NCBI GenBank assembly: GCA_964540005.1
Contig: CAZILN010000254.1
Coordinates: forward strand, 1-12,288
DNA: 12,288 nt
Reading direction: 5' to 3'
Source: CAZILN01 sp964540005
GTDB taxonomy: Bacteria; Bacteroidota; Bacteroidia; Bacteroidales; SM23-62
The notes under the pieces were generated by a model that was given only the letters and a program-made list of their open reading frames with translations, searched no databases and had not been told where the DNA came from. This document shows, one piece after another, positions 8,717-12,288 of the stretch (its first letter is position 1; the number at the start of each line of letters is the position of its first letter). Position numbers and translations under genes: made by a program.

Positions 8717-9760
8717 ATGAGCTTAAGAATCAACCGTTGTCCGGATAATCCAATCGTATGGCCCGGCAAATGGGACTGGCGTATGAGCAATTCATATAAC
8801 CCGGCTGCCATCTATGAGAAGGGTAAATTCTATCTCTTTGAGCGCACCGCAGGCTCTATGCAACCGCATCATTGTTATATAGGATTACTGGAAAGCGAAG
8901 ACGGTATTCATTTCAATCACGTCTCAGATAAACCGGTATTCACTCCTGAAATGGCGGGTTCAAAATATGGCAGTGTCCAGGATCCCCGTGTTGTGAAAAT
9001 TGATGACACTTATTATATGACCTTTGCGTTCAGGCGGTTTACATGGAATATCTATCCTACCGGTCTGGGGGTGCCTAATGCATCTCAAAACGATTTTCCC
9101 GGATTCGATCCGGCAACAGATAAGAATCAGACACGCTCAGGCATAGCAGTTTCAAAAGACCGTATTAACTGGGAATTTTTTGCCTGGGCCACTCCCGGGG
9201 ATATAGACGACCGTGATGTAATACTTTTTCCTGAGAAAATCAACGGAAAATACGCTCTTCTCAGGCGGCCCATCGGATATGTAAATCTTGACACAGGACA
9301 CGGTGAAGAGCATCCTTCCATAAGAATCTCATTTTCCGAAGATCTCATTACATGGACTGATCCTGAGGTCCTTATCAAGCCTGAATATAAGTGGGAAGAC
9401 AACCGAATAGGTGGTTCCACGCCGCCTGTTAAAACAGATCGGGGATGGCTCGTATTGTATCATGGCGTTGAAAATACCAATCCTGAAACACGACGGGTAA
9501 TATATCGCTTAGGGGCGATGATGCTCGACCTGGAAGATCCCAGGAAAGTCATTGCGCGTGCACCGGATTATATTATGGAACCTGAAGCGTATTATGAAAA
9601 ATTCGGAGCATTTATTCCAAACGTTATTTTTCCTACCGGCAATGTTGTTAAAGACGGTCTTCTGTATATCTATTATGGTTGCTGTGATACATCTATCGGA
9701 CTGGCCACGGTCCAACTTGATGATCTGGTGCATCACATCCTGGAAACCTCTCAATCCTAA
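8717..9760 (+). CDS. GH130 beta-mannoside phosphorylase or mannosidase
   Basis: This 347-residue enzyme belongs to glycoside hydrolase family 130, five-bladed propellers that cleave beta-mannosides, mostly by phosphorolysis to mannose 1-phosphate and in some members by hydrolysis. No signal peptide is present, so it should act in the cytoplasm. Family patterns in order are SNSYNPAA (24-31), VQDPRV (87-92, with Asp89 the likely general acid), DRDVILFPEKINGKYALLRRP (165-185), GWLVLYHGV (243-251), YRLGAMMLDLEDP (263-275), EPE (288-290) and PNVIFPTG (301-308). An extra-looking segment (about 108-138, with NASQNDFPGFDP) is not one I recognise from the well-studied phosphorylases. I cannot tell from the sequence alone whether the phosphate-binding residues are kept, so the mode of cleavage is open. 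The chosen start gives the normal N terminus. The neighbouring symporter parallels the Bacteroides mannan pathway, where a GH130 phosphorylase sits next to a cation symporter. Confidence 0.88.
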   Translation: MSLRINRCPDNPIVWPGKWDWRMSNSYNPAAIYEKGKFYLFERTAGSMQPHHCYIGLLESEDGIHFNHVSDKPVFTPEMAGSKYGSVQDPRVVKIDDTYYMTFAFRRFTWNIYPTGLGVPNASQNDFPGFDPATDKNQTRSGIAVSKDRINWEFFAWATPGDIDDRDVILFPEKINGKYALLRRPIGYVNLDTGHGEEHPSIRISFSEDLITWTDPEVLIKPEYKWEDNRIGGSTPPVKTDRGWLVLYHGVENTNPETRRVIYRLGAMMLDLEDPRKVIARAPDYIMEPEAYYEKFGAFIPNVIFPTGNVVKDGLLYIYYGCCDTSIGLATVQLDDLVHHILETSQS

Positions 9761-9781
9761 TTTCATTTCAGAACCTTTCCC

Positions 9782-11590
9782 ATGGAATTACATATCATCG
9801 ACATCCTGATTATCGCTCTCTATCTGCTAATATTAGTGTTTGCAGGTATCTACATGTCAAGGCTTGCTTCCAAAGACATGAATGCCTATTTTCTTGGAGG
9901 TAAGAAAATACCCTGGTATGCCCTGAGCATTTCCAATGCCGGTGGGATGTTTGATATTACAGGGACAATGTGGCTTGTATACCTGGCTTTTGTTTATGGG
10001 ATGAAATCTGTGTTTATCCCCTGGATATGGCCATTTTTCAACCAGATTTTCATGATGATATATCTGGCTACATGGTTACGGCGGTCCAACGCCCTTACCG
10101 GGGCCGAGTGGATAACCACACGGTTCGGGCAGGATACTCAAGGAGGCAGGATGGCACATCTGATCGTAGTGATCTTCTCGACAATCTCAATCATAGGATT
10201 TTTAAGTTACGGTTTCGTAGGCATAGGGAAATTTGCCGAAATTTTTATGCCCTGGGATCTTTCTCCTCACACTTATGCCATCATAATCACAGCAATTACC
10301 GGAATTTATGTGGTTGGAGGAGGTATGTTTGGTGTGGTTGTTACAGATATAATTCAATATATTCTGATGCTGGTTTCTGCTGTTATCATTGCGGTGATAG
10401 CCATGAGCAAGGTTTCACCGGAATTGCTTGCATCAGTAACACCCGATACCTGGGAGAACATCTGGCTCACCTGGAGACTGGATCTCGACTGGTCAGATAT
10501 TCTTGATTCCGTCAATACAAAAATTGCAGCCGACGGGATGTCCCTCTTTACTGTTTTTATAATGATGGCAATTTTCAAGGGACTGTTTGTCAGTATGGCC
10601 GGACCGGTTCCGACACAGAGCCTTCAGAGAATACTGGCTGCAAAAAGTCCTAAAGAAGCGGCATTAATGAGTGGCCTTAGCTCTGTTGTTGTGGCAATCC
10701 CGCGTTATCTGCTGATTGGAGGGCTTACAGTGCTGGCCCTGGCTTTTTTTATTCCCGAGCTCAATGCAATGGGTGAAAATATTGACTTCGAACTGGTACT
10801 GCCCTTTGCAATAAAAAACTTTATGCCAGCGGGTCTGATGGGGCTCCTGCTTGCCGGCATGCTCTCGGCACACATGTCAACAACCTCTTCTTTCCTTAAT
10901 GTAACTCCGGCCTATATTGTAAACGATATTTATAAAAAATATTTCCGGCCCAATGCTTCAAGCAGGACTTATATTCGTTTAAGTTACCTTGTCACTATAC
11001 TGGTAGCCGTTGCCAGCATCCTTTTTGGCCTGGTTGTTGAATCGGTTGATGAAGCAACCCGATGGATAGTGAATGCCCTCTGGGGCGGATATGCTGCTTC
11101 CAATGTACTGAAATGGCACTGGTGGCGTTTCAACGGGCATGGATATTTCTGGGGTATGTTAAGTGGCCTGCTCTTTGCAATGTTGATGCCTGTGTTCCAA
11201 CCCTTATTATTCCCTGATGTCAATTCCCTGTATTTTTATCCGGCGATACTGTTAGTATCCATGGGAGGAAGTGTTCTTGGGACGTTGCTGACAGAACAGG
11301 AAAGTGATGAACTCCTTATTAAATTTTATACCTCCGTGCGACCCTGGGGATTCTGGAAACCCATTCTTGAAAAAGTCAGGACTGTAAATCCTGATTTCAG
11401 GAAAAACACAGATTTTGGCAGGGATATGTTCAATGTGTTTATCGGCATTATCTGGCAGGTATCAATTATGGCTGCTCCCTTATTACTGGTTACCAGGAAC
11501 TGGAACACAGGTGTTGTGATAGCAGGAATCATCATTCTTACTACTGTTGTGCTGAAGAAAAACTGGTTCAATAAATTAGAGGATGATTAA
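9782..11590 (+). CDS. Sodium:solute symporter (SSS family), probably sugar
   Basis: This 602-residue inner-membrane protein is a sodium-coupled symporter of the SSS (SGLT-like) family, with roughly 13-14 hydrophobic helices. The first helix starts at about residue 6 and is followed by SKDMNAYFLGGKKIPWY, the typical family N-terminal pattern. The family signature lies at 186-202 (YVVGGGMFGVVVTDIIQ). QRILAAKSPKEA (292-303) is a conserved loop pattern. LSAHMSTTSSFLN (361-373) matches the helix that supplies serines and threonines to the sodium site. Length is at the upper end for bacterial members because of the C-terminal helices, which include KPILEKVRTVNPDFRKN in a loop. It follows GH130 by 21 bp and very likely imports the sugar or oligosaccharide that GH130 cleaves. 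The substrate is inferred from context only; a glycoside product of the GH2 enzyme is the best guess. Confidence 0.93.
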   Translation: MELHIIDILIIALYLLILVFAGIYMSRLASKDMNAYFLGGKKIPWYALSISNAGGMFDITGTMWLVYLAFVYGMKSVFIPWIWPFFNQIFMMIYLATWLRRSNALTGAEWITTRFGQDTQGGRMAHLIVVIFSTISIIGFLSYGFVGIGKFAEIFMPWDLSPHTYAIIITAITGIYVVGGGMFGVVVTDIIQYILMLVSAVIIAVIAMSKVSPELLASVTPDTWENIWLTWRLDLDWSDILDSVNTKIAADGMSLFTVFIMMAIFKGLFVSMAGPVPTQSLQRILAAKSPKEAALMSGLSSVVVAIPRYLLIGGLTVLALAFFIPELNAMGENIDFELVLPFAIKNFMPAGLMGLLLAGMLSAHMSTTSSFLNVTPAYIVNDIYKKYFRPNASSRTYIRLSYLVTILVAVASILFGLVVESVDEATRWIVNALWGGYAASNVLKWHWWRFNGHGYFWGMLSGLLFAMLMPVFQPLLFPDVNSLYFYPAILLVSMGGSVLGTLLTEQESDELLIKFYTSVRPWGFWKPILEKVRTVNPDFRKNTDFGRDMFNVFIGIIWQVSIMAAPLLLVTRNWNTGVVIAGIIILTTVVLKKNWFNKLEDD

Positions 11591-11629
11591 TTTTTTTTTA
11601 AAACATTATTATCTTGGAACTTTAAGGCA

Positions 11630-12288
11630 ATGAATTATCAAATACAAACAGGAAGGATACCTGTACTGCGGTATATATTACTGAATCTGGTATTGCTGAT
11701 CCATACCGTTTCCTTCGTATTAGGACAGCAAGAAAGTAATAGCTTAGCCTTGGAATCGGATGAAGCTATACAGCTTCCGTATGACAGGTTCATTCATCCG
11801 GCAGGTAAACAGGTATATTTCGGGCGTGACAGTCATGAGAATCATGCCCTTGATGCCGTGCTTTCGCCCGATGAAAAATGGCTGGTTATCCAGGAACGAT
11901 ATAGCCTTGTTTTTATTAGTACGATCACCGAGGAAATTGCTAATGTGCTTTACCTTGATAGTATTCCGGGATTGAGAGGGGCAATGAATACTTATTCAGG
12001 AATTTGCTGGTATACCCGGGGAGGTATCGATTATATCTGGTTCAGTGCCGTAAGCAAGCCAAACAGATCGTTTGTGCTACAGGTGACATGGGACGGTAGC
12101 AGTGCGGAGATATCCAGGATCATGCGGTATTCCCGTGATCAGTTTGCAGGGGTTGCCCTGCCCAATGAGATACTGATCCGCGAAGAGCCTGAAGGAGAGT
12201 TCCTGTATGTCATCCTAAATGGTAACAACAAGATAATTAAACAAGACCTGGAAACAGGGGATACGGCATGGATCAGGGAAACAGGTGT
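11630..12288 (+). CDS. YncE-like beta-propeller protein, 3' end outside window
   Basis: The open frame runs from ATG 11630 to the window edge (219 codons visible) with no stop. Residues 1-33 look like a Sec signal peptide (hydrophobic about 15-31, probable cleavage after VLG before QQESN), so the product is exported. The mature part begins LPYDRFIHPAGKQVYFG (49-65), followed by NHALDAVLSPDEKWLVIQ (71-88) and WYTRGGIDYIWFSA. This matches the opening blades of YncE-type propeller proteins, in particular the Bacteroidota form in which a propeller is followed by an alkaline-phosphatase or phosphoesterase domain. Whether that second domain exists here cannot be seen. The gene lies 39 bp after the symporter stop and may be the last visible member of the same transcription unit. 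A leader TTTAAGGCA offers at most a weak ribosome-binding site. The coding call is strong; the family call is moderate. Confidence 0.75.
   Translation, partial: MNYQIQTGRIPVLRYILLNLVLLIHTVSFVLGQQESNSLALESDEAIQLPYDRFIHPAGKQVYFGRDSHENHALDAVLSPDEKWLVIQERYSLVFISTITEEIANVLYLDSIPGLRGAMNTYSGICWYTRGGIDYIWFSAVSKPNRSFVLQVTWDGSSAEISRIMRYSRDQFAGVALPNEILIREEPEGEFLYVILNGNNKIIKQDLETGDTAWIRETG

Noticed and set aside
9970..10506. 178-codon open frame inside the symporter gene, same strand
   Set aside because: It lies wholly within the well-supported symporter gene in another frame, and its translation has no recognisable domain and a composition atypical of a real protein.
11591..11603. Run of nine T followed by four A after the symporter stop, as a possible terminator
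   Set aside because: No GC-rich stem precedes the T-run, and the next gene starts 27 bases later, so it is better read as an AT-rich leader.
11610..11617. TATCTTGG as a -7 element for the propeller gene
   Set aside because: It has one mismatch, and transcription would start only a few bases before the start codon. No upstream partner was found.

Overview
The window looks like chromosomal DNA from a member of the Bacteroidota, probably an environmental Bacteroidales-type bacterium. This is inferred from four things. There is an 800-residue double-FtsX permease of the type common in that phylum. Lipoproteins carry short N-terminal signals. Start codons lack clear Shine-Dalgarno sequences and sit in AT-rich leaders. 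The glycan genes (GH2, GH130, sodium symporter) are of typical Bacteroidota kinds. I see no RNA genes, CRISPR arrays, insertion sequences or integrase genes, and no gene-free stretch longer than 300 bases.

Layout: (1) 162-1841 (+) is an unrecognised lipoprotein with short internal repeats and a cysteine cluster. (2) 1912-4335 (-) is a full-length MacB/FtsX-type ABC permease, convergent with gene 1, with no ATPase gene beside it. (3) A 171-bp divergent gap (4336-4506) separates it from a rightward cluster with short gaps (9, 49, 21 and 39 bp). This cluster encodes a GH2 lipoprotein of the exo-beta-D-glucosaminidase type (4507-7143), a fusion of a DoxX-like four-helix membrane domain with an aldo/keto-reductase-like TIM barrel (7153-8667), a cytoplasmic GH130 enzyme (8717-9760), a sodium:solute symporter (9782-11590), and the start of a YncE-like beta-propeller protein that runs off the right edge (11630-12288).

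Working model (inference): the GH2 lipoprotein releases a sugar or trims an oligosaccharide outside the inner membrane. The symporter imports the product and GH130 cleaves a beta-mannoside-type linkage in the cytoplasm. The fusion protein may add a redox or isomerising step on the same substrate. Its barrel follows an internal twin-arginine-like segment, which suggests that the barrel is exported folded to the periplasm while the DoxX part stays in the membrane. No SusC/SusD pair or regulator is present in the window, so this is either part of a larger locus or a minimal uptake-and-cleavage cluster. The fusion protein is the most unusual item.
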